8,783 bases of DNA from Thiomonas sp. Its GTDB lineage: Bacteria > Pseudomonadota > Gammaproteobacteria > Burkholderiales > Burkholderiaceae_C. The notes beneath the pieces were generated by a model. The model saw only the letters and a list, made by a program, of their open reading frames with translations. It was not told the DNA's origin and ran no database searches. The position numbers and the translations under genes are program-made. The stretch is from assembly GCA_027451915.1 (NCBI GenBank), contig DAIDHU010000396.1, positions 1 through 8,783 of the forward strand. The letters are read 5' to 3'. Positions 1 through 6,563 of the stretch are shown in pieces; the stretch's first letter is position 1; the number at the start of each line of letters is the position of its first letter.

Positions 1-1
1 G

Positions 2-1273
2 GAGAAGGCCAACGAGATCTTCGACTTGATGGAGAAGTTCGCCGGCTACGGCTTCAACAAGTCGCACGCCGCGGCCTACGCCCTGCTGGCCGTGCAGACC
101 GCCTGGCTCAAGGCGCACTATCCGGCCGAGTTCATGGCGGCCAACATGAGCATCGCGCTGGACGACACCGACAAGCTCAAGGTGCTGGTGGACGATGCGC
201 GCGCCATGGGGCTGAACATCCTGCTGCCCGACGTCAACGAGGGTCAGTGGCGCTTCGACGCGGTGGACGCGCGCACCATCCGCTACGCGCTGGGCGCGAT
301 CAAGGGCACCGGCCGCGCGGCCATCGAGGCCATCGTGGAGGCGCGCGAGGCCGGCGGGCCCTTCACGTCGCTGATGGATTTCGTCGAGCGCGTCGACCGC
401 GCGCGCATCAACCGGCGCGTGCTGGAGGCCCTGATCCGCGGCGGCGCCTTCGACAACCTGGATCCCAACCGCGCCACGCTGATGGCCGCGGTGGGCATGG
501 CGCTGGAGCACGCCGCGCAGCGCGCCGAGCACGCCGACCAGGGGGGCCTGTTCGACATGCTTCCCGAGGGGCCGGCGGCCGCCCCTGAGCCGGCCCCGCA
601 GCCTCCGTGGGACCTGCGCCAGCGCCTTTCCGAGGAAAAGCTGGCCATCGGTTTCGTGCTCAGCGGGCACTTGTTCGATGCCCACGCGGCGGAAGTGCGC
701 CGCTTCGCGCCGCGGCCGCTGGCCGAGCTGACCGAGTCGCGCGACAGCGTGCTGGTGGCCGGCATCGTCGCCGCCGTGCGGGTGGTGCAGGGCCAGCGCG
801 GGCGCGTGGCCATCGTCACGCTGGAGGACCGCTCGGGCGTGCTCGAGACGGTGGTCAACGAGCGCCTGCTCGACACCGTGCGCGCCCTGCTGCGCGACGA
901 CGAACTCCTGGTGTTCCAGGGCCGCGCCATGGCCGACCGGTTCAGCGGAGGCATCCGCTTCAACGTGGACGCGGTATGGACCCTGGAGCAGGCCCGCGAG
1001 CGCCTGGGGCGGCGCATCCGCATGCGGGTCAACGGCATGGGGGACGCCCGCTCGCTGATCGAGCTGGCGCGCAGCCACGCGCCGCAGGAGGGCGACGACG
1101 GGCTGCCGCTGGAGCTGGAGCTGGAGCGCGGCGGCGCGCGCGCCACCCTGCGCGTCGACCGCTTGCGCCTGCGTCCCGGCGACGACACCCTGGCCGCGCT
1201 GGGGCAGCTGGCGCTGCAGGTGCAGGTGGTCTACGACGGCGCGGAGTCGCAGCAGCCGCCGTCCTGGCATTGA
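2..1273 (+). CDS. dnaE: DNA polymerase III alpha subunit, C-terminal part (5' end outside window)
   Basis: This is the last 423 or so residues of the replicative polymerase catalytic subunit; the reading frame is open to the left edge, so the N-terminal PHP and palm regions are missing from view. Visible in order are the end of the fingers region (KFAGYGFNKSHAAAYA, about 32-80), a tandem helix-hairpin-helix part that binds duplex DNA (around ALGAIKGTGRAAIEAI, ending GGAFDNL, about 283-465), a clamp-binding-like motif QGGLF at 539-553, and an OB-fold (about 740-985, VLVAGIV through FNVDAVW). The C-terminal domain ends PSWH with a TGA stop. The GYGFNKSHA signature is characteristic of DnaE polymerases. 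I favour DnaE1 over the error-prone DnaE2 (ImuC), because the clamp-binding motif and long C-terminal domain are present and no imuA or imuB neighbour is seen. The gene converges on tolA. Confidence 0.95.
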   Translation, partial: EKANEIFDLMEKFAGYGFNKSHAAAYALLAVQTAWLKAHYPAEFMAANMSIALDDTDKLKVLVDDARAMGLNILLPDVNEGQWRFDAVDARTIRYALGAIKGTGRAAIEAIVEAREAGGPFTSLMDFVERVDRARINRRVLEALIRGGAFDNLDPNRATLMAAVGMALEHAAQRAEHADQGGLFDMLPEGPAAAPEPAPQPPWDLRQRLSEEKLAIGFVLSGHLFDAHAAEVRRFAPRPLAELTESRDSVLVAGIVAAVRVVQGQRGRVAIVTLEDRSGVLETVVNERLLDTVRALLRDDELLVFQGRAMADRFSGGIRFNVDAVWTLEQARERLGRRIRMRVNGMGDARSLIELARSHAPQEGDDGLPLELELERGGARATLRVDRLRLRPGDDTLAALGQLALQVQVVYDGAESQQPPSWH

Positions 1274-1339
1274 CTCAGGCGGGCCCGCTCGCGGCCCCGG
1301 CGCTCGAGTTCGCGGGATCCGCGACCCCGGGGAGCCGGA
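1274..1339. terminator. Convergent dnaE/tolA gap with a short perfect hairpin
   Basis: Only 66 nt separate the two converging stop codons. The gap contains a GCGGGCCCGC palindrome (1279-1288) and a perfect hairpin, TCGCGG - GAT - CCGCGA (1310-1324). Neither is followed by a T run on either strand, so this is not a canonical intrinsic terminator. It may still act as a bidirectional pause or stop between the facing genes. This reading is inference from position and dyad symmetry. Confidence 0.3.
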
Positions 1340-2311
1340 TCAGTTCGCCTGGTCGCGCGGGCCAGCGACCACTTCCATCGGGGTCCACCAGCGGCCGTGG
1401 TCGCTGGGCAGCTTGCCCAGGCGCTTGACCGCGCGCACCACCGCGGCGTCCCAGCTGGGCACGCCGCTGGAGTGTTTCACGGAGACCCCCAGCACTTCGC
1501 CCGAATTGGGGTCCAGCATGACCGACAGCGTGACCTTGGGGTTGCCCTGGATCTGGTCCACCTGGGGGTAGATCACGTTCTCGCGGATCAGTGTGGCCAG
1601 GCGCGCCGCGTAGCCGCCCGAGGGGCCCGCGCTGGTCGCCGCGGTGCCGGCCGGCGACGCGCCGTTTCCGGCCTGCGACATCAGGCTCTTGAGGTAGTCC
1701 TGGCGGCTTTGCTGCTGCAGCTTGGCCAGCTGCTGCTCCTCGCGCCGCTGCGCGGCCACGCGCGCGGCCTTTTCCTTCGCGGCCTCGAGCCTGGCGGCCT
1801 TCTCGGCGGCCTTCTCGGCGGCTTTCTCGGCGGCCTTCTGCTCGGCCAGCTTTTCCGCCGCGGCCGCCTTTTGCGCGGCCAGGCGCTGCTGCTGCAGCTC
1901 TTCCTGGTGCTGCTGCTGGGCGAGCCTGGCGGCCTTTTCCTGGGCGAGCTGTTCGGCGCGCAGCTTTTTCTGTTCCTGCTCCTGCTTGCGCTTTTCGCGC
2001 AGCGCGATCTCGGCCTGGTCCGGCTGCGGCGTCACCTGCGCCTTGGGAGGCGCAGGCGCAGGCTGGGGCTGGGGCTGCGGCCTGGGCTGGGGCTGGACCG
2101 GCTGCGCCGGTTTCGGGGGCGGTGGCGCGGCCAGGCGCGCGGTGGGCGCCCACAGCTCGGCCTGTACCGCCTGCGGCGTGTGACTGTGCCAGTGCACGCC
2201 GAAGGCGATCAGCACCACCAGCAACAGGTGCATGAGCAGCGCGAGCAGCAGCGCGCGCACGCTGCGGCGTTCGGGCGGCGGACGCAGGGCGTCTGCGGCG
2301 GGCTGGTTCAT
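1340..2311 (-). CDS. tolA: TolA, cell-envelope integrity protein of the Tol-Pal system
   Basis: TolA is the periplasm-spanning rod that links the TolQR proton-driven motor to TolB and Pal at the outer membrane, acting in outer-membrane invagination during division. The 323-residue protein has the expected three-part layout. A single inner-membrane anchor lies at about residues 19-38, with an intramembrane His28 comparable to the TolA SHLS-type face. A proline/glutamine-rich linker (63-98) and a long Ala/Lys/Glu/Gln helical domain (about 100-207) with tandem AEKAA units follow. The C-terminal TolA/TonB-like domain (about 232-315) contains YAARLATLIRENVIYP and VPSWDAAVVRAV. The ATG at 2311 has no good Shine-Dalgarno. 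It lies 70 nt after tolR, in the same transcription unit. TonB was considered, but the domain layout and the tolQR neighbours favour TolA. Confidence 0.92.
   Translation of the reverse strand: MNQPAADALRPPPERRSVRALLLALLMHLLLVVLIAFGVHWHSHTPQAVQAELWAPTARLAAPPPPKPAQPVQPQPRPQPQPQPAPAPPKAQVTPQPDQAEIALREKRKQEQEQKKLRAEQLAQEKAARLAQQQHQEELQQQRLAAQKAAAAEKLAEQKAAEKAAEKAAEKAARLEAAKEKAARVAAQRREEQQLAKLQQQSRQDYLKSLMSQAGNGASPAGTAATSAGPSGGYAARLATLIRENVIYPQVDQIQGNPKVTLSVMLDPNSGEVLGVSVKHSSGVPSWDAAVVRAVKRLGKLPSDHGRWWTPMEVVAGPRDQAN
1793..1840. repeat. Four tandem 12-bp repeats within tolA
   Basis: The plus-strand unit GGCGGCCTTCTC occurs four times in a row, with one C-to-T change in the third copy and a final C-to-G in the fourth. 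It encodes the repeated helical segment EKAAEKAAEKAA of TolA domain II. Because 12 bp is a whole number of codons, copy-number slippage would lengthen or shorten the rod without a frameshift. Confidence 0.9.
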
Positions 2312-2381
2312 GGACGGGGACGGGAGGGCTGCGGGGACATCGGGTTCAACGCTTGCGCGCGGCGTGGCGTTGACGTGGGGC

Positions 2382-2858
2382 TCAATGCCCCCCGCCGGAG
2401 CCCGCCACGGCCAGGCCCACGCGCTGCACGCCCGCCTGCTTGAGGCGATTGAGCAGTTTCATCACGTCGTCGTACTTGACGTTCTTGTCCGCGGCGATCA
2501 TGACCGGCGTGTCGGCCAGCGTGCCGCCGGAGGCGGCGGCCAGCTGCGCCACGCTTTGCGCCAGGGATTGGACCGTCACGTCCTGCGGCTGCAGCGACGG
2601 GTCGCCCGGCTTGGCCTTGGGGTCGATCAGGCGTGCCTGCAGGGTCTGGTCGGCGCGCAGATCCACCTCCACCACCGTGTCCGGGGCGCGCGTGGCCGAG
2701 CCCACCGTGGGCAGCTTGACCAGGCTGGGCGTGATCAGCGGCGCCGTGACCATGAAAATGATCAGCAGCACCAGCATCACGTCGATGTAGGGCACCACGT
2801 TGATCTCGGCCAGCGCGCGTCGGCGCGCGCCGCCCGAACGCTGCTGGATGGCGCCCAC
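2382..2858 (-). CDS. tolR: TolR, inner-membrane motor protein of the Tol-Pal system
   Basis: TolR pairs with TolQ to form the proton channel that energises TolA. The 158-residue protein has one transmembrane helix (about residues 24-44) carrying the essential proton-accepting aspartate, Asp26, in the conserved stretch NVVPYIDVMLVLLIIFMV. A periplasmic ExbD/TolR domain follows, with PVMIAADKNVKYDDVMKLLNRL at about 118-139. The start is a GTG at 2858, one nucleotide after the tolQ stop; GGGAG lies 8 nt upstream inside the tolQ end. The first ATG would fall inside the membrane helix, so the GTG is well supported. A proline-rich insertion (about 79-92) makes it slightly longer than enterobacterial TolR. 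The near-abutting junction indicates translational coupling with tolQ. Confidence 0.93.
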   Translation of the reverse strand: MGAIQQRSGGARRRALAEINVVPYIDVMLVLLIIFMVTAPLITPSLVKLPTVGSATRAPDTVVEVDLRADQTLQARLIDPKAKPGDPSLQPQDVTVQSLAQSVAQLAAASGGTLADTPVMIAADKNVKYDDVMKLLNRLKQAGVQRVGLAVAGSGGGH

Positions 2859-2859
2859 G

Positions 2860-3603
2860 TCAACGGCTCCCGGCGTCGGACGGGAAGCGGGAGGCGCCGG
2901 CGGCCACCCCGGAGCCCGAGCCGGAGCCCGCGTGGGGCGCCACCTGGCGCTGCAGGATGTTGGAGAACTCCTCCATGAAGGACTCGAAGCGGATGGACAG
3001 CCGGTCGATGTCGCGGGCGAAGAAGTTGTAGGCGATGACCGCGGGAATGGCCGCGAACAGGCCGATGGCGGTGGCCACCAGCGCCTCGGCGATGCCCGGC
3101 GCCACCGTGGCCAGCGTGACCTGCTGCAGGTTGGACAGGCCGACGAAGGCGTGCATGATGCCCCAGACCGTGCCGAACAGGCCCACGTAGGGCGACACCG
3201 AAGCCACCGAGGCCAGGAAGGACAGGTTGGACTCGATGACGTCCATTTCGCGTTGCTGCGCGGCGCGCATCGCCCGGCGCGCGCCGTCGACCAGCGTGGT
3301 CGGGTCCAGCCTGCGCTCGCGCAGCTTGAGGAATTCGCGCATGCCCGAGGCGAAGATGCGTTGCAGCGGGCTGCCGTGGCGCGCGGCGCCGACCGCGGCC
3401 TGGTACAGGTCGTTCAGGCTGGTGCCCGACCAGAATTCCTGCTCGAACTCGTCGGTCTTGACCCGCGCCTCCTTCACCGAGAAGTACTTGCGGAAAATCA
3501 CCGTCCAGCTCGCCAGGGACACCGACAGCAGCAGGGCCAGCACGATCTGCACGACGGTGCTCGCGCCGAGCACGAGCGAAACGATGGAAAAGTTCTGGTC
3601 CAT
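2860..3603 (-). CDS. tolQ: TolQ, inner-membrane proton channel subunit of the Tol-Pal system
   Basis: TolQ is the multi-spanning MotA/TolQ/ExbB-family subunit that forms the stator ring around the TolR helices. From the ATG at 3603 it is 247 residues, beginning MDQNFSIVSLVLGAS. Membrane segments lie at about 14-36, 133-157 (SVSPYVGLFGTVWGIMHAF) and 168-194 (TVAPGIAEALVATAIGLFAAIPAV). The conserved cytoplasmic part lies between helices 1 and 2. A Gly/Ser-rich tail (226-247) has little similarity to the usual family end. A longer in-frame GTG at 3666 would add 21 residues unlike any TolQ N-terminus, so I chose the ATG, although it lacks a strong ribosome site. ybgC lies 140 nt upstream. ExbB is the alternative family name, but ybgC and tolA as neighbours make TolQ the better call. 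Confidence 0.93.
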   Translation of the reverse strand: MDQNFSIVSLVLGASTVVQIVLALLLSVSLASWTVIFRKYFSVKEARVKTDEFEQEFWSGTSLNDLYQAAVGAARHGSPLQRIFASGMREFLKLRERRLDPTTLVDGARRAMRAAQQREMDVIESNLSFLASVASVSPYVGLFGTVWGIMHAFVGLSNLQQVTLATVAPGIAEALVATAIGLFAAIPAVIAYNFFARDIDRLSIRFESFMEEFSNILQRQVAPHAGSGSGSGVAAGASRFPSDAGSR

Positions 3604-3743
3604 GCGCAATTGACGGTCAGGGAAGTCGGGCCGCGGATTCGAACCCGTGCGGGGCGCGCCGCGCACCCTCTATTGTGCCTTGGCGCGCGCGGCCGTCTCG
3701 CGCCTGCGCGGCGGCGGGGGCGCGGAGCCGGGCGAGGGGCCTC

Positions 3744-4181
3744 TCAGCCCACGGCGCGCCGGATGAGTTCCGGCATGCGCTGGGGGCGAAAGCCTTGCGC
3801 CTGCACGCAGGCCACCAGCACGCGCGCCTCGGCCAGCAGGGTGCGCGCCGGGTCGTCGCGCCGCACCTGTTGCACGAATTCCAGGCTGGCCGCACCGCGC
3901 GCGCCGAAGTCCACGCCCACCAGCAAGGCGTCGTCCAGGCGCGCAGGGCTCAGGTAGCGCACCTGGGCCGTGCTGACCACGAACATCAGGCCCTCGGTCT
4001 GCGCCAGGCGCTGCTGGTCGACTCCCAGGCTGCGCAGCCATTCGCTGCGGGCCCGTTCGCAGAACTTGAGGTAATTGGCGTAGTACACGACGCCGCCGGC
4101 ATCGGTGTCCTCCCAGTACACCCGCATCGGCAGCACGAATCTCGCGAATGAATCACAGGGGGCGGAGGTGGTCGCTAACAT
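3744..4181 (-). CDS. ybgC: YbgC-type acyl-CoA thioesterase of the tol-pal cluster
   Basis: This is a hot-dog-fold 4HBT-family thioesterase, which hydrolyses acyl-CoA thioesters in the cytoplasm. The family member from E. coli sits at the head of tol-pal, as it does here. The diagnostic motif VYWEDTDAGGVVYYANYLKF (residues 21-40) contains the catalytic aspartate of the family, Asp27. The central part RYLSPARLDDAL (75-86) and the C-terminal VLVACVQAQGFRPQRMPE (121-138) also match the family. The ATG at 4181 gives 145 residues. An internal ATG at 4127 (before RVYWEDTD) would give 127, which is shorter than the roughly 134 typical of the family. The longer form leaves only 39 nt to the divergent riboflavin synthase gene. 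The exact start is therefore uncertain; the function call is secure at family level. Confidence 0.9.
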   Translation of the reverse strand: MLATTSAPCDSFARFVLPMRVYWEDTDAGGVVYYANYLKFCERARSEWLRSLGVDQQRLAQTEGLMFVVSTAQVRYLSPARLDDALLVGVDFGARGAASLEFVQQVRRDDPARTLLAEARVLVACVQAQGFRPQRMPELIRRAVG

Positions 4182-4190
4182 GCCCCGAAG

Positions 4191-4211
4191 TGTAATGAGC
4201 CCGTCCAGGAG
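4191..4211 (+). promoter_or_regulatory. -10 box and ribosome site of the riboflavin synthase gene
   Basis: TGTAAT (4191-4196) matches five of six positions of a sigma-70 -10 box, but no good -35 lies at the right distance. CCAGGAG (4205-4211) is a clear Shine-Dalgarno 9 nt before the ATG at 4221. Transcription from this box would give a leader of only about 20 nt, too short for an FMN riboswitch. The ribosome site is secure; the promoter is tentative. Confidence 0.45.
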
Positions 4212-4220
4212 CCGCCTGTC

Positions 4221-4847
4221 ATGTTCACCGGAATCATCACCGCGCTCGGGCGCATCGAATCCACCTCGGCGCTGCCCGGAGAGGGCGCGGGCCTGCGCGT
4301 GCGGGTGAGCACCCCCCCGGGTTGGCTGGAGGGCGCGGCCGTGGGCGACAGCATCTGCTGCAGCGGCGCCTGCATGACCGTGGTGGAGATGGGCCCGGCG
4401 CATTTCAGCTTCGACATCTCCGCCGAGAGCCTGCGGCGCACCTGCGGGCTGGACCGGCAGGGCAGCCTGCTCAACCTCGAACAGTCGCTGACCCTGTCCA
4501 CCCGGCTGGGCGGACACCTGGTGACCGGCCACGTCGACGCCGTGGGGCAGGTGCACGGTTTCGAGCCGGCGGGAGAGTCGCGCCACCTGGTGGTGACGGC
4601 GCCGGCCGGGCTGGCGAGCTTTTTCGCGTACAAGGGCTCGGTGGTGGTCAACGGGGTGAGCCTGACCGTCAATCGTGTCGAGGACTGCGCCGACGGCGGC
4701 GCGCGTATCCACATCAACCTGATTCCCCACACCCTCGAGCACACCAATCTGCACCAGTTGCGCGAGGGCGGCATGGTGAACCTGGAGGTCGACCTGATCG
4801 CACGTTACGTGCAACGCATGCTCGCGTCGCCCCCGGCACAGGACTGA
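4221..4847 (+). CDS. ribE: Riboflavin synthase, alpha subunit
   Basis: Riboflavin synthase converts two molecules of 6,7-dimethyl-8-ribityllumazine into riboflavin and a pyrimidinedione, the last step of riboflavin synthesis. The 208-residue protein has the typical tandem lumazine-binding barrels. Barrel 1 starts with the invariant MFTGII and has GACMTV (49-54). Barrel 2 runs from about 98 (GGHLVTGHVD) through VNGVSLTV (143-150) and NLIPHTLEHTNL (166-177). Residues matching the catalytic set of the E. coli enzyme are present: Phe2, Cys51, Lys138, Ser147, Thr149 and Asp191. Extra cysteines at 46 and 47 in SICCSGAC are unusual. The start is supported by a good ribosome site at 4205-4211. It is not beside ribBA, ribD or ribH in this window, so it looks like a separate transcription unit, divergent from ybgC. 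The same enzyme is named ribC in some genomes. Confidence 0.94.
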   Translation: MFTGIITALGRIESTSALPGEGAGLRVRVSTPPGWLEGAAVGDSICCSGACMTVVEMGPAHFSFDISAESLRRTCGLDRQGSLLNLEQSLTLSTRLGGHLVTGHVDAVGQVHGFEPAGESRHLVVTAPAGLASFFAYKGSVVVNGVSLTVNRVEDCADGGARIHINLIPHTLEHTNLHQLREGGMVNLEVDLIARYVQRMLASPPAQD

Positions 4848-4863
4848 AGCTGCCGCCAGGGTC

Positions 4864-4893
4864 TTGCCGACCCCCAAGAATCCGCCTTATACT
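4864..4893 (+). promoter_or_regulatory. Promoter of the tRNA-Asn gene
   Basis: TTGCCG (4864-4869) and TATACT (4888-4893) form a sigma-70 pair with an 18-nt spacer. The -10 box ends 11 nt before the first tRNA base. The sequence just after it, GTGCGGC, is a GC-rich discriminator of the kind found at stable-RNA promoters under stringent control; that regulatory reading is inference. Confidence 0.7.
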
Positions 4894-4904
4894 GTGCGGC
4901 TTAT

Positions 4905-4980
4905 TCCCCGATAGCTCAGTCGGTAGAGCGCCGGACTGTTAATCCGTAGGTCCCTGGTTCGAGCCCAGGTCGGGGAGCCA
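4905..4980 (+). tRNA. tRNA-Asn (anticodon GUU)
   Basis: The 76-nt gene folds as a full cloverleaf. The acceptor arm TCCCCGA (4905-4911) pairs with TCGGGGA (4970-4976), followed by discriminator G and an encoded CCA (4978-4980). The D arm is GCTC/GAGC. The anticodon loop CTGTTAA carries GTT at 4938-4940. The T arm is CCTGG-TTCGAGC-CCAGG. The outermost anticodon-stem pair is C/T, a mismatch. The gene is complete although a mobile element begins at or inside its 3' half, so the integrated DNA must restore the tRNA 3' end. Confidence 0.97.
4939..4980. other. Candidate attachment-site region (tRNA 3' half, element junction)
   Basis: The recombinase reading frame continues antisense through the tRNA from the CCA end to the anticodon loop, where the TAA stop (4941-4939) lies. 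Overlap between an integrase gene end and a tRNA 3' half is the usual arrangement at an element-chromosome junction. The exact crossover point cannot be read from one junction. I saw no second copy of the tRNA 3' end elsewhere in the window, so the other end is presumably beyond 8783. Confidence 0.6.
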
Positions 4981-6561
4981 ACCATGGCTAAAAGTGGGTA
5001 CCTTGTCGTTGGTACCCATTCTTTTGCCCATCGCGGCCTCCAGGGCAGCGGCCTTTCGCCCTTGCATGCGGACCTTCTCGCCGTCGAAGGTGATCTCCGA
5101 CACAAGCGTCTGCAGGTAGCGCTTCGGGAAACTGGTGGAGCTGTCGAGTAGGCGCGAACGCAGGTTCGTGGCGAAGGCGGTCAGTTGCGCGTGGCTCAGA
5201 GTTGACAAGGACGTCGCTTCGGCCGCCTGAGTGCGTGCCATCTCCCCGAGCACGGATTCCCGCCGGTTCCTGAGATCCTGGACCCGCTGGCCGAGCATGT
5301 CGTCCATCGGGACAAGCCCCTTCTCGATAGCCACGTAGAGGCGGTTGAGCGCAGTCTCCAATTCGGTGAGTTCCTTCTGCATGGCGCGCAGGACGTCACC
5401 GTGCTTGCTCCGTAGCAGCTCGAATTGCTGTTTCAGTTCCTTCAGCATCGCCTTCAGGCGCTCCGGCGTCAGGACCCTGTCGGCCAGAGCGGACAGTACG
5501 AGCGTGTCCAGCTTGTCCATCGGGACGGCCGGCGTGGTGCACGCCTTGGAATGCTGCCCGATTCGGGTGTTGCACTTGTAATACCGATATTTCCCGTACT
5601 TACCGGTCATGAGGGTCATGCCCGCCCCACAGACAGCGCACTTGAGTAGCCCGGTCAGCAACGTGGGAGAGTTCAGGATGCGGGGAGGCGTTGCCGTCGG
5701 CGCGCGTTCATGCCGCTTGGCGGTGATGGCCTCGAAGGTCTGCGATGAGACGATCGGAGGCACCTCGACGATGATCCAGTCCTCCGGGGCCTTGCGCGCC
5801 TTGGTTCGGTTGGATGTCTTGTTGAAGACGTACTGACCCTTGTAGATGGTGTCACAGAGCATCGCGTGGACGCGAGTGCGCGTCCACTTCGCGCCTCGCA
5901 GGAGCGTGCCGCGCTCGTTGAAGTAGGCCGCGATCTGCTTGGAGCCCATTTCCTGCCCATGCAAGCCGTTTTCGTAAAGGTCGAACATCGTTTGGACAAG
6001 GGTTGCTTCGCCTTCCTCGATGGCCAAGCGCTTTTTCTTACCAGCCTTGCCCGTGCTGTTCTCGACCTCGACAGCCTTGTAGCCGAAGGGGGTGCGGGAA
6101 CCATTGAAGTAGCCCTGGCGGGCGTTCTCCTGCATGGCGCGCAAAGTATGTTTGCCGTTTTCCTTGCTCTGGTATTCGTCGAAGGTCGAAAAAATGCGCC
6201 GGATCATCTCCCCCATTGCGTCGTCGCTCGTGGGCTGGGTGATAGAGACCAGGCGAACCCCCGACTTCTTGAGCGTGCGCTCGTATAGCCCGAGCTCGAT
6301 GGCATCCCGGAAGAAGCGCGAGAGGCTGTGCACGATGATCGCGTCATAGGGCGCCGGCTTGGTGGTGGCGTCGGCGATCATCTGTTGGAACACGGCCCGG
6401 CGATCGTCGGTCGCGGACGCACCAGGTTCGACGTACTCGCAGCCCACGGCGTGACCATTGCGTTCGCACCACGCTCGCATCTGTCGGAGTTGGTCCGGGA
6501 TCGAGAGATCCTTGTCGGCTTGACGCGCCGTGGAAACGCGTGCGTACAGGGCAACGGTCAT
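4939..6561 (-). CDS. Serine recombinase / integrase adjacent to tRNA-Asn
   Basis: This is a site-specific serine recombinase of 540 residues, presumably integrating and excising the element. The N-terminal resolvase domain (about 1-145) has the catalytic Ser10 in YARVST, with Arg8, and the conserved SLSRFFRD (79-86). A recombinase DNA-binding domain follows (about 150-285, from GYFNGSRTPFGY). Next comes a zinc-ribbon with Cys308/Cys311 and Cys330/Cys341. A helical, probably coiled-coil stretch covers about 365-445, and a further C-terminal region ends in LGSNQGPTD. The last 13 residues (WLPDLGSNQGPTD) are antisense tRNA-Asn, so the true functional end may lie earlier. The ATG at 6561 is supported by AAGGAGG 7 nt upstream. 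It follows the 65-residue gene by 2 nt and is likely coupled to it. No frameshift or missing key residue was seen, so it appears intact. Confidence 0.93.
   Translation of the reverse strand: MTVALYARVSTARQADKDLSIPDQLRQMRAWCERNGHAVGCEYVEPGASATDDRRAVFQQMIADATTKPAPYDAIIVHSLSRFFRDAIELGLYERTLKKSGVRLVSITQPTSDDAMGEMIRRIFSTFDEYQSKENGKHTLRAMQENARQGYFNGSRTPFGYKAVEVENSTGKAGKKKRLAIEEGEATLVQTMFDLYENGLHGQEMGSKQIAAYFNERGTLLRGAKWTRTRVHAMLCDTIYKGQYVFNKTSNRTKARKAPEDWIIVEVPPIVSSQTFEAITAKRHERAPTATPPRILNSPTLLTGLLKCAVCGAGMTLMTGKYGKYRYYKCNTRIGQHSKACTTPAVPMDKLDTLVLSALADRVLTPERLKAMLKELKQQFELLRSKHGDVLRAMQKELTELETALNRLYVAIEKGLVPMDDMLGQRVQDLRNRRESVLGEMARTQAAEATSLSTLSHAQLTAFATNLRSRLLDSSTSFPKRYLQTLVSEITFDGEKVRMQGRKAAALEAAMGKRMGTNDKVPTFSHGWLPDLGSNQGPTD
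4993..5025 (+). terminator. Intrinsic terminator downstream of tRNA-Asn
   Basis: TGGGTACC (4995-5002) and GGTACCCA (5011-5018) are perfect inverted arms with an 8-nt loop, extended by a G-T and an A-T pair to about 10 bp. The plus strand then reads TTCTTTT (5019-5025). It lies 12 nt after the CCA end and is well placed to end tRNA transcription. It also lies inside the recombinase coding frame, where it encodes the residues GTNDKVPTF near the C-terminus. Confidence 0.6.
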
Positions 6562-6563
6562 GC

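Noticed and set aside
607..1428. Long plus-strand frame of 273 residues inside dnaE
   Set aside because: It is out of frame with the clear DnaE sequence and translates to Arg/Ala/Gly-rich sequence, a normal by-product of high-GC coding DNA.
1397..2443. Long plus-strand frame of 348 residues opposite tolA
   Set aside because: It is the antisense of tolA, whose protein matches its family throughout; the antisense translation is Arg/Gly/Leu-rich without any domain.
3635..3646. T-loop-like GGATTCGAACCC, suggesting a minus-strand tRNA before tolQ
   Set aside because: The T stem does not pair beyond two bases and no acceptor, D or anticodon arm is found around it.
3604..3666. Extension of TolQ to a GTG at 3666
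   Set aside because: The added residues (RGAPRTGSNPRPDF...) do not resemble a TolQ N-terminus, while MDQNFSIVSLVL at 3603 does.
2800..3957. Long plus-strand frame of 385 residues opposite tolQ and ybgC
   Set aside because: It crosses two well-identified minus-strand genes and shows no family resemblance.
4182..4877. N-terminal extension of the ybgC frame through riboflavin synthase
   Set aside because: It is antisense to the well-supported riboflavin synthase gene and would add over 200 residues unknown in this thioesterase family.
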